From the NCBI RefSeq assembly GCF_015767635.1, contig NZ_CP065230.1:496001-560000 (forward strand): DNA of 64,000 bases, in the 5' to 3' direction. The notes under the pieces are model-generated. The model worked only from the letters and a program-made list of their open reading frames with translations, had not been told where the DNA came from and made no database searches. Numbering within the stretch: the first letter of the stretch is position 1; each line of letters starts with the position of its first letter. The translations under genes were made by a program, and so were the position numbers. Of the stretch, positions 11,625-21,317 are shown one piece after another. This DNA comes from Halomonas sp. A40-4 (GTDB lineage: Bacteria; Pseudomonadota; Gammaproteobacteria; Pseudomonadales; Halomonadaceae).

Positions 11625-12796
11625 TATGCGCGTACCTTGTCGGCGATGAACAGCGCTTGCAGGGTGGCTTCGTAGATCCGGCTTAAGTCGTCCAGGTCGT
11701 TTGCACGCACGCGTTCATCGATCTTGTGGATCGTGTCGTTGAGCGGCCCCAGTTCGACCACCTGGGCGCCCAGGGTGGCGATAAAACGTCCATCCGAGGT
11801 GCCCCCGCTGGTGGATAGCGCGGGACGCTCGCCAGTGATGGCTTCAACGCCGCGCATGGTGGCATCGACCAGCTCGCCTTCGGCGGTCAAGAACGGCTCG
11901 CCGTTGAGCATCCAGTCAATGTGGTACTCAAGGCCGTGCTGATCCAGGATCGCTTCGCTGCGTGCCTTGAGGGTTTCATGGGTGACTTCCGTTGAGTAGC
12001 GGAAGTTGAAGACGACTTCGACCTCACCGGGAATCACGTTGGTGGCGCCCGTCCCCGCACGAAAGTTGGAAACCTGAAAGCTGGTAGCCGGGAAAAAATC
12101 ATTGCCCGCATCCCAGTGTTCGTTGACGAGTGCATCCAGCGCAGGCATTGCCTGGTGGATCGGGTTGCACGCCAGGTGCGGGTAAGCCACGTGGCCCTGC
12201 ACCCCTTTTATATGCAGCACGCCTCCCAGAGAGCCGCGTCGGCCGTTTTTGATCGCATCCCCCAGGCGTGACGTGGAGGAAGGCTCACCGACGATGCAGT
12301 AGTCGAGGCGTTCATTGCGCTCGCGCAAATGCTCGACCACCGCGCGAGTACCGTCGACGGCGGGGCCCTCTTCATCGGAGGTGATCAGAAAAGCAATACG
12401 GCCATCGTGATCGGGGTGCGCGGTCACAAACCGCTCGACAGCCGTGAGCATTGCCGCGAGGCTGCCTTTCATGTCGGAAGCACCACGCCCGCACAGCATG
12501 CCCTCGTCGTTGATGCAGGGAGTGAAGGGGGGATACTCCCAATTGGTATGAGGCCCGCTGGGCACCACATCGGTGTGGCCAGCAAAAGCCAGCACCGGGC
12601 CATGATGGCCGCGCACGGCCCAGAAATTCTTTACATCGCCAAACGGCAGTTGCTCGATATGAAAGCCGAGCGCCACGAGGCGCTCGATCATCAGGTCCTG
12701 GCAGCCCTCGTCATCTGGCGTCACCGATGCCCGGCTGAGCAGGTCAAACGCCAGCTGCAGCGTCGGTGATAAACCTTCTGGCTCAGTTATGGGCAT
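11624..12796 (-). CDS. dapE: Succinyl-diaminopimelate desuccinylase
   Basis: An M20-family zinc hydrolase that removes succinate from N-succinyl-LL-diaminopimelate, on the way to meso-diaminopimelate for peptidoglycan and lysine. The 390-residue protein shows the metal-binding motifs [10 protein letters not shown] (near residue 70), [10 protein letters not shown] (near 100) and [12 protein letters not shown] (near 133), and the dimerisation domain with [12 protein letters not shown]. Its start overlaps the end of dapD by 14 bp and has GAGG about 7 bp upstream. Confidence 0.96.
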   Translation of the reverse strand: MPITEPEGLSPTLQLAFDLLSRASVTPDDEGCQDLMIERLVALGFHIEQLPFGDVKNFWAVRGHHGPVLAFAGHTDVVPSGPHTNWEYPPFTPCINDEGMLCGRGASDMKGSLAAMLTAVERFVTAHPDHDGRIAFLITSDEEGPAVDGTRAVVEHLRERNERLDYCIVGEPSSTSRLGDAIKNGRRGSLGGVLHIKGVQGHVAYPHLACNPIHQAMPALDALVNEHWDAGNDFFPATSFQVSNFRAGTGATNVIPGEVEVVFNFRYSTEVTHETLKARSEAILDQHGLEYHIDWMLNGEPFLTAEGELVDATMRGVEAITGERPALSTSGGTSDGRFIATLGAQVVELGPLNDTIHKIDERVRANDLDDLSRIYEATLQALFIADKVRA

Positions 12797-13808
12797 GCAG
12801 CGCCTCGTTGAGTGCGATGGCGCTTTTATTGGTCAGGCACTCAATACGGCCGCTTTGTGAGTGACGGCGCAGCAACAGATCGTCCTGGCCTGCCAGCTCG
12901 CGTGCGGCGACGGTGTTGACCTCCTGGCCCTGATCATCCAGCAGCGTCACTTTCGCCCCTGCGGTAATGTACAGGCCCGCTTCGACAGTGCAGCGGTCGC
13001 CAAGCGGAATGCCGATGCCCGCGTTGGCGCCGATCAGGCAGCCCTCGCCAACTTTGATTACCATATTGCCGCCGCCGGAAAGCGTGCCCATGGTGGAGCA
13101 ACCGCCGCCCAGGTCGGAGCCCTTGCCCACCATGACCCCTGCCGCAATACGTCCCTCGACCATGCCGGGACCTTCGGTGCCCGCGTTGAAGTTGACGAAG
13201 CCTTCGTGCATGACCGTTGTGCCTTCGCCCAGATAGGCGCCCAGACGGACCCGAGCGGTGTCGCCAATGCGGATGCCTTGGGGAACGACGTAGTCGGTCA
13301 TCTTGGGGAATTTGTCGACGCAGTCCACCGACAGTGCACGGCCTGCCAGGCGTGCCTTGAGGCGGCGGGCGGCAAGCTCTTCAATGTCGATCGGGCCTTC
13401 GTTGGTCCAGGCAATGTTGCGCAGCAGACCGAACATGCCGGTCAGATCCAGTCCGTGGGGTTTTACCAGGCGATGGGAGAGCAGGTGCAGCTTGAGGTAG
13501 ACCTCAGGTGCGGTTTGCGGCGGCTGGTCGGTTTCCAGGAACATGGCGACCAGGGGGCGCTGGCTGGACGCGAAAGATTCAGCAAGCTCCGCCTGTTCGG
13601 GATGGCCCGCTTCCTGAAGGGCCTTGGCCAGGCGCGTGCAGTCTTCCGGCAGGAAGCTGATGGCCGCATTACCCTGGGGCGCGTCGACAACGTCCTTGGC
13701 AGCACTCACCAGGCTTTCCGGTGGGTTGATCAGCGGTGCCGGGTAGTAGATTTCCAGCCAGTCGCCCTGGGTATTTTGGGTGCCGATTCCAAGCGCAAAG
13801 CTCAGCAT
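12783..13808 (-). CDS. dapD: 2,3,4,5-tetrahydropyridine-2,6-dicarboxylate N-succinyltransferase
   Basis: Transfers succinyl from succinyl-CoA to tetrahydrodipicolinate. The 341-residue protein belongs to the long DapD class of pseudomonads and actinobacteria: an N-terminal domain of about 170 residues precedes a left-handed beta-helix of hexapeptide repeats (for example [18 protein letters not shown] and [20 protein letters not shown], residues about 195-265). It lies between yffB and dapE in the dap run. Confidence 0.95.
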   Translation of the reverse strand: MLSFALGIGTQNTQGDWLEIYYPAPLINPPESLVSAAKDVVDAPQGNAAISFLPEDCTRLAKALQEAGHPEQAELAESFASSQRPLVAMFLETDQPPQTAPEVYLKLHLLSHRLVKPHGLDLTGMFGLLRNIAWTNEGPIDIEELAARRLKARLAGRALSVDCVDKFPKMTDYVVPQGIRIGDTARVRLGAYLGEGTTVMHEGFVNFNAGTEGPGMVEGRIAAGVMVGKGSDLGGGCSTMGTLSGGGNMVIKVGEGCLIGANAGIGIPLGDRCTVEAGLYITAGAKVTLLDDQGQEVNTVAARELAGQDDLLLRRHSQSGRIECLTNKSAIALNEALHAHN

Positions 13809-13838
13809 AACTGCGTTCCTTTAGGTCAGTGTTTCGTC

Positions 13839-14177
13839 TTAAAGTTTGTCGTAGTCGCCATCTTTGTAGCCGACCAGGATGGTTTCGTCGTCGACTTCCA
13901 GTAGAGGGCGCTTTAACAATGTGGGGTGTTTCAAGAGCAGCTCGCGGCCCGAGTTGGCATCAAAATCTTTTTCTTCATCCGATAGCTCGCGCCAGGTTTT
14001 GCTTTGCTTGTTGATCGCCTTGACCAACGGGACGCGGTGCAGGATATGCTCCAGCAGTGGTGCTGACAGACCGTCCTTGCGCAGGTCGTAGGTTTTAAAG
14101 GGAATGCCCTTTTCGTCCAGTGCCTTGGCCGCTTTGCGGCAGGTGTCGCAGTTGCTGATGATATAAAGCGTTAGCAT
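13839..14177 (-). CDS. yffB: ArsC/Spx family protein YffB
   Basis: A 112-residue thioredoxin-fold protein of the ArsC/Spx/MgsR superfamily: MLTLYIISNCDTCRKAAKAL has a CxxC, and KTYDLRKDGL follows. In E. coli yffB is also next to dapE. It may use glutathione, as reported for a Pseudomonas homologue, but no reaction is certain. It is located 41 bp after dapC and 30 bp before dapD, all in the same direction. Confidence 0.85.
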   Translation of the reverse strand: MLTLYIISNCDTCRKAAKALDEKGIPFKTYDLRKDGLSAPLLEHILHRVPLVKAINKQSKTWRELSDEEKDFDANSGRELLLKHPTLLKRPLLEVDDETILVGYKDGDYDKL

Positions 14178-14218
14178 GTATGACCTCCTACAATGTCGTC
14201 ATGCCGTCAACGTTTGCG

Positions 14219-15415
14219 TTAGCCGCGCTCGATAAGTTGGCGTAGCCGCTCGGCGGCTTCAAGCGTGGGGGCAAGCTCTGCCACCAATGCCAAGCGTAGT
14301 CGACCACTTCCTGGATTACGGCCTTCGCGCCCGGGACGGCCCATCAAACTACCGGGCAGCACGCTGACATGCTGCTCGACAAATAGCCGCTGGGTAAAAG
14401 CGATATCGTCGCCACCAGGCACGGCGGGCCACAGGTAAAAACTCGCCTCGGGCGTGGGGAAATCCATTACCGGGGCGAGTAGCTCTGTCACGGCGCCAAA
14501 CTTTTCACGATAAGCCTCGCGATTGGCGAATACGTGGTTTTCATCCTGCCAGGCGGCAATGGAAGCGTGCTGCATGGGCAGTGACATGGCGCAGCCGTGG
14601 TAGGTGCGATAGCGCTTGAAGGGCATTATCAGGTCAGCATCGCCTGCGATAAACCCTGAACGTAGCCCTGGCAAATTGGAGCGCTTGGAGAGCGAGTGAA
14701 ACACCACGCAGCGCCGATAATCATCGCGGCCCAGCTCGGCGCAGGCTTGCAGGAGCCCAGGCGGCGGTGCAGCTTCGTCGAGGTAGAGCTCCGAGTAACA
14801 CTCATCGGAGGCAATGATGAAATCGTGTTCATCAGCGAGCGCAATCAGTTGCTTGAAGTCGGCGAGGGGCGTGACCGCGCCGGTGGGGTTACCCGGCGAG
14901 CAGATAAAGACGATTTGCACATCACGCCAGGTGTCGGCGCTTACGGCGGAGAAATCCGGACGAAAGCCGTTGTCGGCGGTGCAGTCGAGATACAGTGGTT
15001 CCCCGCCGGCAAGCAGAGCGGCGCCTTCATAGATCTGGTAGAAGGGATTGGGCACCGCCACTTTGGACGGGCGGCTCCGGTCAAGGGCGGCTTGAACGAA
15101 GGCAAAAATGGCTTCGCGCGTGCCGTTGACCGGCAGGACCTGACGCTCGATATCGAGGTCTGCTAGCGCGAAACGCTGGCAGGCCCAGGCGGCAATAGTC
15201 TCGCGCAGGGCGGGCAGCCCGTTGGTGGCTGGGTAACGGGCCATCTCAGCCTGATGCGCCACCAGTGCGGCCAGTGCCCCAGGGTAGGGCGCATGCTGGG
15301 GTTCGCCGATAGTCAGCGGGATGTGCGCAAGCGATTCGGGCGGGGTCAGGTCCGCCTTGAGCGCCGCGAGCTTTTCGAACGGATACGGATGCAGGGCGTC
15401 GAGATCAGGGTTCAT
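14219..15415 (-). CDS. dapC: Succinyldiaminopimelate transaminase
   Basis: A fold-type I PLP aminotransferase converting N-succinyl-2-amino-6-ketopimelate to N-succinyl-LL-diaminopimelate. Starting at the ATG at 15415 (MNPDLDALHPYPFEKL) it has 398 residues, matching DapC; the frame is open upstream to 15547, but that would run into glnD. PLP-binding features include SPGNPTGAV near residue 165 and the Schiff-base lysine in FHSLSKRSNLPGLRSG near residue 235. It lies 112 bp downstream of glnD. Confidence 0.93.
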   Translation of the reverse strand: MNPDLDALHPYPFEKLAALKADLTPPESLAHIPLTIGEPQHAPYPGALAALVAHQAEMARYPATNGLPALRETIAAWACQRFALADLDIERQVLPVNGTREAIFAFVQAALDRSRPSKVAVPNPFYQIYEGAALLAGGEPLYLDCTADNGFRPDFSAVSADTWRDVQIVFICSPGNPTGAVTPLADFKQLIALADEHDFIIASDECYSELYLDEAAPPPGLLQACAELGRDDYRRCVVFHSLSKRSNLPGLRSGFIAGDADLIMPFKRYRTYHGCAMSLPMQHASIAAWQDENHVFANREAYREKFGAVTELLAPVMDFPTPEASFYLWPAVPGGDDIAFTQRLFVEQHVSVLPGSLMGRPGREGRNPGSGRLRLALVAELAPTLEAAERLRQLIERG

Positions 15416-15527
15416 GAGTATCCAGAACGCCGTGCTGGCGTCGTTGTAGGCGTAGTGTCGCGAAAAGTAGCCGACGATTATAGGCAAGCCCCGCTGTCGG
15501 CTCAAATCCACCGGGGCGATAAGACAA

Positions 15528-18203
15528 TTAAACCCCCAGCACCTCAATCAGGCGTTCACGCAGCTGTTGTTGGCGGTCCGGATCGGTCAGCGGCTCGCCA
15601 GCCTTGGTGGTGATAAAGAACACGTCTTCAACGCGTTCACCCAGGGTGGCGATTTTCGCCGCGGAGAGCGCAATGTCCTGCTCCATGAAGATGCGCCCGA
15701 CGCGGGCCAGAAGCCCCGGCCGGTCAGGGGCGCTGAGCTCCAGCAGTGTGCGGTCGTTGGCGGGATCCTGTTCGATCAGCACCTCGGTGGCGACCCGGAA
15801 GTGCTTGAGCTGGCGTGGCGTGTGCCGCGTGACGATGTCGGGATAGTCGTCGGGATCGTCGAGTTCTTCCACCAGGTGCTGGCGCATTTCTTCGATACGC
15901 GCTGAGTCGCGGATTGGCTGGCCCTGATTGTCCAGCACGATGAAGGTATTGAGTGTCCAGTCGTTGTTGGACGTCGCGATACGTGCGTCGTGGATCGACA
16001 GTCCCAGCTGTTCCATGGCGGCGGCAGTGGCGGCGAACAGGTCGTCCACCGAGCGGGTGTGGATGAACACCTTGGTGCCCCCTTCGGCCATGTCAGCCGT
16101 GGGCGCGCTGATTAATACCAGCGGCAACGGCGATGGTTGATGGGCAAGAATTCCCTGGGTCTGCCAGACGATTTCGCTGGGCGCGTACTGCAGGAAATAG
16201 TCTTCGCCCAGCGATTCCCATAACCGGTCGATATCGGTTTCATCAACGCCAATCGTTTGCAGTAGTGAACGGGCTTCGGTGCGCGTTTCGCGTACCCAGT
16301 CGTCGCGGTCGGGCGGGTTGTTCAGCCCGCGCCGCAGGGCGCGCTTGGTTTCGGCATGCAACTGGCGCAACAGCGACGCCCGCCAGCCGTTCCATAGCGT
16401 CGGATTGGTCGCATTGATGTCCGCAACGGTCAGCACATAAAGATAGTCCAGCCGCGTCTCGTTGCGCACTTCCATGGCAAAATCGCGAATCACATCCGGG
16501 TCGCTGATGTCGCGCTTTTGCGCGGTCATGGACATCAGTAGATGGTGCTCGACCAACCAGCTGACCAGGTTGGTGTCGTGTTGTGGCACATGATGGCGCT
16601 GGCAGAACTGTTCGACGTCCCGGGCGCCGATTTCCGAGTGATCACCACCGCGTCCCTTGCCGATATCGTGAAACAGGCCAGCGATCCAGAGCAGGTCCAG
16701 CTTGGGTAACTGCTGCATCAGGGTGGCGGCGACCGGGAAATCGTCCTTGGCCTCCGGCTTGCGGAAGCCGTGCAGGAACTTGAGTAGCCGCAGCGTGTGA
16801 GCATCCACGGTATAAATATGAAACAGGTCATGCTGCATCAGACCCACCGCGCGGCCAAATTCGGGCAGGTACTTGCCCAGAATGCCGTAGCGGTTCATGC
16901 GCCGCAGTTGGCGTGGAACATTGCCAGGCGCGCGCATGATGGCCATGAAAAGCCGTTGGTGGCGAGGGTCTTCGCGGTAGTGATCGTCGATCTGGTGGCG
17001 ATGGTCGCGGATCAGGCGGATGGTGTCGGCGCGGACGCCTTCTATTTCAGGGTGCTTGGCCATCAGCAAAAACAGCTCCAGCATGGCCGAAGGCTGTTCC
17101 CGGAACAGGTTGCGCGAACGCACCTGAATATAACCGCCCTTGGTTTCAAAACGTTCGTTGAGCTTGACCGTCTCCAGTGCTTCCTTGCCGCGCAGGATGA
17201 CTTCATCGAAGTGCTGCAGCAGCATGTCGTTAAGCCCGGCCAGGGCGGTTACGTGCCGATAATAGCGTTTCATGAACTGCTCGACCGCCAGGCCTTCGGG
17301 GGTGTCGCGAAAGCCGAACATCTCGGCAATGGTGCGCTGATGGTCAAACAGCAGGCGGTCTTCGGCACGGTCGGTGAGCATGTGCAGGGCGTAGCGGACC
17401 TGCCACAGAAACGCCTGCCCCTGGCTCAAGATGCGCAGTTCGGCATCGTTCATGAAGCCGTTGGCGACGATATCAGCGTACTGCTCGGTTCCGAAATGGC
17501 GCTTGGCGACCCAGCCGATCATCTGGATATCGCGCAGCCCACCGGGCGAGCTTTTGAGGTTCGGTTCGAGATGGTACTCGGAGTTGTTGTAACGGTAGTG
17601 ACGGGCAATCTGCTCCTGCCACTTGGCTTCGAAAAAGCGGTCGGCCGGCCATACATGCTCGGCGCTGAGCCGTTCGCGCATCTTGTGGCGTAGCGACTCA
17701 GGGCCGGCAACCAGACGGGACTCAAGCAGGTTGGTGATCACCGTGACATCGGCGGCCGCTTCGCGCTCGCAGTCGTTGAGCGAGCGCACGCTATGGCCGA
17801 TTTCCAGACCGATGTCCCACAAGAAAGTGATGAAGGCGGTCAGCGGCTCCCGGTAGGGACTGTCGTCGTCGTGTTCCAGCAACAACAGCAGGTCGATGTC
17901 CGAATGCGGGTGCAGTTCACCGCGCCCGTAGCCGCCCACGGCCACAAGGGCAACGCCGTCGTCGGGCCAGGCATGCTGTTCCCAGGCGATAGCCAGCAGT
18001 TGATCCAGATACCACGCGCGGCCCCGGACCAGATCGCGGATATCGGCGCCGGCGCGAAAGCGTTCGTCCAGGCGCGTCTGGATTTCACCAAGCGCTGCCT
18101 TGAACGGCGCGATGGGGGAGCGTGACCCCGCAAGCTCGGTGCGGAACAACTCAAGATCGAACAGCGTGGTGTCGGGTTCGAACCGGTAGTGGTGTAAAAG
18201 CAT
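15528..18203 (-). CDS. glnD: Bifunctional uridylyltransferase/uridylyl-removing enzyme GlnD
   Basis: Senses glutamine and controls PII proteins by uridylylation and deuridylylation. The 891-residue protein has, in order: a nucleotidyltransferase domain with GGYGRGELHPHSDIDLLL near residue 92, an HD phosphohydrolase domain with GLFHDIGKGRGGDHS near residue 510, and two C-terminal ACT domains (about 700-785 and 808-885). The ATG at 18203 overlaps the map stop (TGATG); a TTG one codon earlier is less likely. Coupling to map and proximity to dapC follow the Pseudomonas map-glnD-dapC order. Confidence 0.96.
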   Translation of the reverse strand: MLLHHYRFEPDTTLFDLELFRTELAGSRSPIAPFKAALGEIQTRLDERFRAGADIRDLVRGRAWYLDQLLAIAWEQHAWPDDGVALVAVGGYGRGELHPHSDIDLLLLLEHDDDSPYREPLTAFITFLWDIGLEIGHSVRSLNDCEREAAADVTVITNLLESRLVAGPESLRHKMRERLSAEHVWPADRFFEAKWQEQIARHYRYNNSEYHLEPNLKSSPGGLRDIQMIGWVAKRHFGTEQYADIVANGFMNDAELRILSQGQAFLWQVRYALHMLTDRAEDRLLFDHQRTIAEMFGFRDTPEGLAVEQFMKRYYRHVTALAGLNDMLLQHFDEVILRGKEALETVKLNERFETKGGYIQVRSRNLFREQPSAMLELFLLMAKHPEIEGVRADTIRLIRDHRHQIDDHYREDPRHQRLFMAIMRAPGNVPRQLRRMNRYGILGKYLPEFGRAVGLMQHDLFHIYTVDAHTLRLLKFLHGFRKPEAKDDFPVAATLMQQLPKLDLLWIAGLFHDIGKGRGGDHSEIGARDVEQFCQRHHVPQHDTNLVSWLVEHHLLMSMTAQKRDISDPDVIRDFAMEVRNETRLDYLYVLTVADINATNPTLWNGWRASLLRQLHAETKRALRRGLNNPPDRDDWVRETRTEARSLLQTIGVDETDIDRLWESLGEDYFLQYAPSEIVWQTQGILAHQPSPLPLVLISAPTADMAEGGTKVFIHTRSVDDLFAATAAAMEQLGLSIHDARIATSNNDWTLNTFIVLDNQGQPIRDSARIEEMRQHLVEELDDPDDYPDIVTRHTPRQLKHFRVATEVLIEQDPANDRTLLELSAPDRPGLLARVGRIFMEQDIALSAAKIATLGERVEDVFFITTKAGEPLTDPDRQQQLRERLIEVLGV

Positions 18204-18994
18204 CAATGATTCAAGAAGCTGAAGTCTTCGTCGCCGCGTGCGGTCAGCACGTCAACGCCGGTGTCGGTGACCAGCAGGGTGTGCTCCCATTGCGCCGACA
18301 GGCTGCGGTCCTTGGTGATTGCCGTCCAGCCGTCGCGTAACACCTTGGTTTTGTAGCCCCCGACATTGATCATGGGCTCGATGGTGAAACACATGCCCGC
18401 TTCCAGGCTGATGTCAGCGCTGGGTGCATAGCCATCGTAATGCAGGAACTGGGGGTCTTCGTGAAATTCAGCGCCGATGCCGTGACCGCAAAAGTCGCGA
18501 ACAACCGAGTAGCCATTGGCTTCAGCGTGTTTCTGAATCACGCGGGCGAGTTCAGAAAGGCGCACACCGGGTTTGACCTGCTCAATACTTTTATACAGGC
18601 ATTCCTGGGTAATGCGGCACAGGCGCTCGCCCTGGATGGTCTCGCCGACCACGAACATCACGCTGGAATCGCCGTGGTAGCCAGCGGCTGTGCGCACGGT
18701 GATATCCAGGTTCATGATGTCGCCGTTCTTGAGCTTTTTGGCGTCGTCGGGAATCCCGTGGCAGACCACATGGTTGATCGAGGTGCAGGTCGCCTTGGGG
18801 AAGCCGTGGTAATTGAGTGGCGCAGGCGTCGACCCCAGCTCGTTGACGATGTACTCGTGGCACAGGCGGTCGATTTCACCGGTGCTGATGCCCGCCTGGA
18901 CGTGAGGGGTGATCATCTCGATGACGCTGGCTGCCTGGCGTCCAGCTTCGCGCATGTTGTCGATTTCAGAAGGCGTTTTAATGGGAGCGTTCAT
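18203..18994 (-). CDS. map: Methionine aminopeptidase type I
   Basis: Removes N-terminal methionine from nascent proteins. The 263-residue protein shows the dinuclear metal-site signatures: HGIPDDAKKLKNGDIMNLDI (including the first metal-ligand Asp), FCGHGIGAEFHEDP (His ligand), FTIEPMIN (Glu ligand) and EHTLLVTDTGVDVLT (Glu ligand). It is divergent from rpsB, the standard gammaproteobacterial arrangement, and its stop is fused to the glnD start. Confidence 0.97.
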   Translation of the reverse strand: MNAPIKTPSEIDNMREAGRQAASVIEMITPHVQAGISTGEIDRLCHEYIVNELGSTPAPLNYHGFPKATCTSINHVVCHGIPDDAKKLKNGDIMNLDITVRTAAGYHGDSSVMFVVGETIQGERLCRITQECLYKSIEQVKPGVRLSELARVIQKHAEANGYSVVRDFCGHGIGAEFHEDPQFLHYDGYAPSADISLEAGMCFTIEPMINVGGYKTKVLRDGWTAITKDRSLSAQWEHTLLVTDTGVDVLTARGDEDFSFLNH

Positions 18995-19062
18995 GGATTC
19001 TCGATGTTGACTCAGAATGGCAAGTTGAGCGGCAATAAAAGGCCCGCTGAACGGATGACGGC

Positions 19063-19091
19063 TTCATCTTAACGATGATCTATGGTATAAA
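19063..19091 (+). promoter_or_regulatory. Promoter of rpsB (extended -10)
   Basis: TATAAA at 19086-19091 is preceded by TGG (TGGTATAAAG), an extended -10, with a weak -35-like TTCATC 17 bp upstream at 19063-19068. The predicted start is near 19098. Confidence 0.65.
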
Positions 19092-19097
19092 GCCGCG

Positions 19098-19345
19098 CGC
19101 TTTCCTGCAATCGTCATCCGCTGCAAGCTTTCTGCTGTCGGGGACGATGGAGCATCAAAGCGTTATCACGGCATCGCAGGTTTCGTCGCTTACGGGCGGT
19201 TGAACGATGCGGTATTGAACAGCAAGCCTTGAAAACACACATGCACCGGCACATGGTCCCGGGTGCCGCTGGCAGCGTCTGACGATGCCAATGGTCGGAT
19301 CCATGGGGTGCGTGGAGGCCTAACCCGAGTTTCAGGAGTTTTACC
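19098..19345 (+). promoter_or_regulatory. Long 5' leader of rpsB, probable S2 autoregulatory RNA
   Basis: About 248 nt of non-coding DNA separate the predicted transcription start from the rpsB ATG. In E. coli the rpsB leader folds into a conserved structure through which S2 represses rpsB and tsf; the position and length here suit the same role. No coding potential is apparent. I did not derive a full fold, so function is inferred from context. Confidence 0.45.
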
Positions 19346-20101
19346 ATGTCTCACGTCAATATGCGTGACCTGCTTAAAGCAGGCGCTCACTTCGGTCACC
19401 AGACCAAGTACTGGAATCCGAAGATGAGCAAATTCATCTTCGGCGCGCGCAACAAGATTCACATCATCAACCTCGAGCATACACTGCCGGCGCTGAACGA
19501 AGCGATCGACGTGGTCGAGAAGATGGCGGCATCCAACAACAAGATTTTGTTTGTTGGCACCAAGCGCAGCGCCAGCAAGATCATTAAGGAAGAAGCCAAC
19601 CGCGTAAGCCAGCCGTTCGTCAACCATCGCTGGTTGGGCGGCATGCTGACCAACTTCAAGACCATTCGCGTGTCCATCAAGCGTCTGCGCGAACTTGAAG
19701 CGATGCACGAAGACGGCACGTTCGAGAAGTTGACCAAGAAAGAAGTTCTGATGGCAACCCGCGAGCAGGACAAGCTCGAGCGCTCCGTAGGCGGTATCAA
19801 GAACATGGGCGGCCTTCCGGACGCACTGTTCGTGATTGACGTTGACCACGAGCGTATCGCGATCAACGAAGCCAACAAGCTGGGTATACCGGTCATCGGC
19901 GTGGTGGATACCAACTCCAACCCCGATGGTGTGGACTACGTGATTCCGGGCAACGATGATTCCATCCGCGCTATCCAGATTTACGTAAAAGCGATTGCCG
20001 ATGCCTGCGCGCGTTCCAAGGAAGGTCGCCCCGACGAGTTCGTCGAAGTGACTGACACCGAAGAAGCCGCTGACGCCGACAGCAGCGCTGCCGCCGAGTA
20101 A
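19346..20101 (+). CDS. rpsB: 30S ribosomal protein S2 (uS2)
   Basis: A 251-residue ribosomal protein starting [20 protein letters not shown], with the S2 signatures [18 protein letters not shown] and [16 protein letters not shown]. The C-terminus is acidic and Ala-rich ([14 protein letters not shown]). TCAGGAG precedes the ATG. It is the first gene of the rpsB-tsf-pyrH-frr block; a hairpin terminator follows, so tsf is probably reached only by partial read-through. Confidence 0.98.
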   Translation: MSHVNMRDLLKAGAHFGHQTKYWNPKMSKFIFGARNKIHIINLEHTLPALNEAIDVVEKMAASNNKILFVGTKRSASKIIKEEANRVSQPFVNHRWLGGMLTNFKTIRVSIKRLRELEAMHEDGTFEKLTKKEVLMATREQDKLERSVGGIKNMGGLPDALFVIDVDHERIAINEANKLGIPVIGVVDTNSNPDGVDYVIPGNDDSIRAIQIYVKAIADACARSKEGRPDEFVEVTDTEEAADADSSAAAE

Positions 20102-20146
20102 ACCGGTGGTCGATGCGGCGTCGTCACGGGTGCCGCATCATGTTAA

Positions 20147-20169
20147 GAGGGGGCCTGAGCCCCCTTTTT
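20147..20169 (+). terminator. Terminator/attenuator between rpsB and tsf
   Basis: Stem GGGGGC (20149-20154) with GCCCCC (20159-20164), tetraloop CTGA, followed by five T residues. Its position between cotranscribed genes suggests partial termination that lowers tsf expression relative to rpsB. Confidence 0.85.
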
Positions 20170-20324
20170 CCCGCTTTGGGTTAAGGCTTGGAGTGGGCAG
20201 TCTTGGGCCGACATCAATGTTGGCAGCGCCATGCAGAGTGAGATCATTCGGTCATGAACCGTTGCGACACTCGGCAAGGCGTTTAACTAACTCTCAGCTA
20301 GAACCATTTCAGAGGTGAAATCTC

Positions 20325-21194
20325 ATGGCCGCTATCAGCGCCTCTCAGGTTAAAGATCTTCGCGAACGCACCGGCTTGGGCATGATGGAGTGTAAAAAAG
20401 CACTCACCGAAGCGGGTGGCGACATCGACGTTGCCATCGAGAACCTGCGTAAAAGCTCCGGCTTGAAAGCCGCAAAAAAAGCCGGCCGCACCGCTGCGGA
20501 AGGCGCCGTTGTAACCCGCGTTGCCGACGATGGCAGCTACGGCGTTATGGTGGAAATCAACTCCGAAACCGATTTTGTGGCTCGCGATGACAACTTCATC
20601 GACTTCACCAACAAAATTGCTGACGCCTTCTTTGCCGCGAAAAGCGAAGACGTTGCCGCCGTGATGGACGGTGAGCTGGAAACCGCTCGTGAGCAGTTGG
20701 TGCAGAAAATCGGCGAAAACATTGGCGTGCGCCGTGCCGTTGTTGTCGACGCTGTTGACGGTGGCGTGGTCGGTGAATATGTTCACGGTGGCCGTATTGG
20801 TGTGCTGACCGTCCTTAAAGGCGGCAATGCCCAGGTGGCGAAAGACGTGGCGATGCACGTTGCCGCCATCAACCCGTCGGTTGCGCATCCGGAGAACATG
20901 CCTCAGGAAGAGCTGGACGCCGAAAAAGCGATTATCCTTGCTCAGCCTGATATGGCCGGTAAACCGGAACAGATCGCTGAAAAAATGGTGCAAGGTCGCT
21001 TGAAGAAGTACCTGGCAGAAAACAGCCTGACCGAGCAGCCGTTTGTGAAAGACCAGAACCAGACGGTGGCTGAGTATGTCAAAGCGGCAGGCGGTGAAGT
21101 GATTGGCTTTACCCGCTTTGGCGTAGGCGAAGGCATCGAGAAAGAAGAAGTCGACTTCGCGAAAGAAGTTATGGAACAGGCTGGCCGTCGCTAA
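20325..21194 (+). CDS. tsf: Translation elongation factor Ts
   Basis: The guanine nucleotide exchange factor for EF-Tu. The 289-residue protein contains the N-terminal signature [16 protein letters not shown] and the core [12 protein letters not shown]. The start ATG at 20325 has GAGGTG upstream. It is in conserved order between rpsB and pyrH. A GC-rich hairpin follows its stop (21219-21240) but has no T run. Confidence 0.98.
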   Translation: MAAISASQVKDLRERTGLGMMECKKALTEAGGDIDVAIENLRKSSGLKAAKKAGRTAAEGAVVTRVADDGSYGVMVEINSETDFVARDDNFIDFTNKIADAFFAAKSEDVAAVMDGELETAREQLVQKIGENIGVRRAVVVDAVDGGVVGEYVHGGRIGVLTVLKGGNAQVAKDVAMHVAAINPSVAHPENMPQEELDAEKAIILAQPDMAGKPEQIAEKMVQGRLKKYLAENSLTEQPFVKDQNQTVAEYVKAAGGEVIGFTRFGVGEGIEKEEVDFAKEVMEQAGRR

Positions 21195-21317
21195 GGTCTG
21201 ATGTTCCAGCTGTAGGTTGGCGTGCGCGCGAGCGCACGCCTTCGCGTATCCGGCCCCTGCATAATACAAGGGGTGATGCCGCTTGTCGGCGCCAAGGTCT
21301 GCCCTAGGAGAATTGCC

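Noticed and set aside
12861..13904. A 347-codon open frame antisense to dapD and yffB
   Set aside because: Covers conserved dapD entirely, with no start signal or domain; explained by GC-rich codon use.
21219..21240. GC-rich 9-bp hairpin after tsf as a terminator
   Set aside because: No T run follows (TTCGCGTA); it may be a processing or structural element but is not an intrinsic terminator by sequence.
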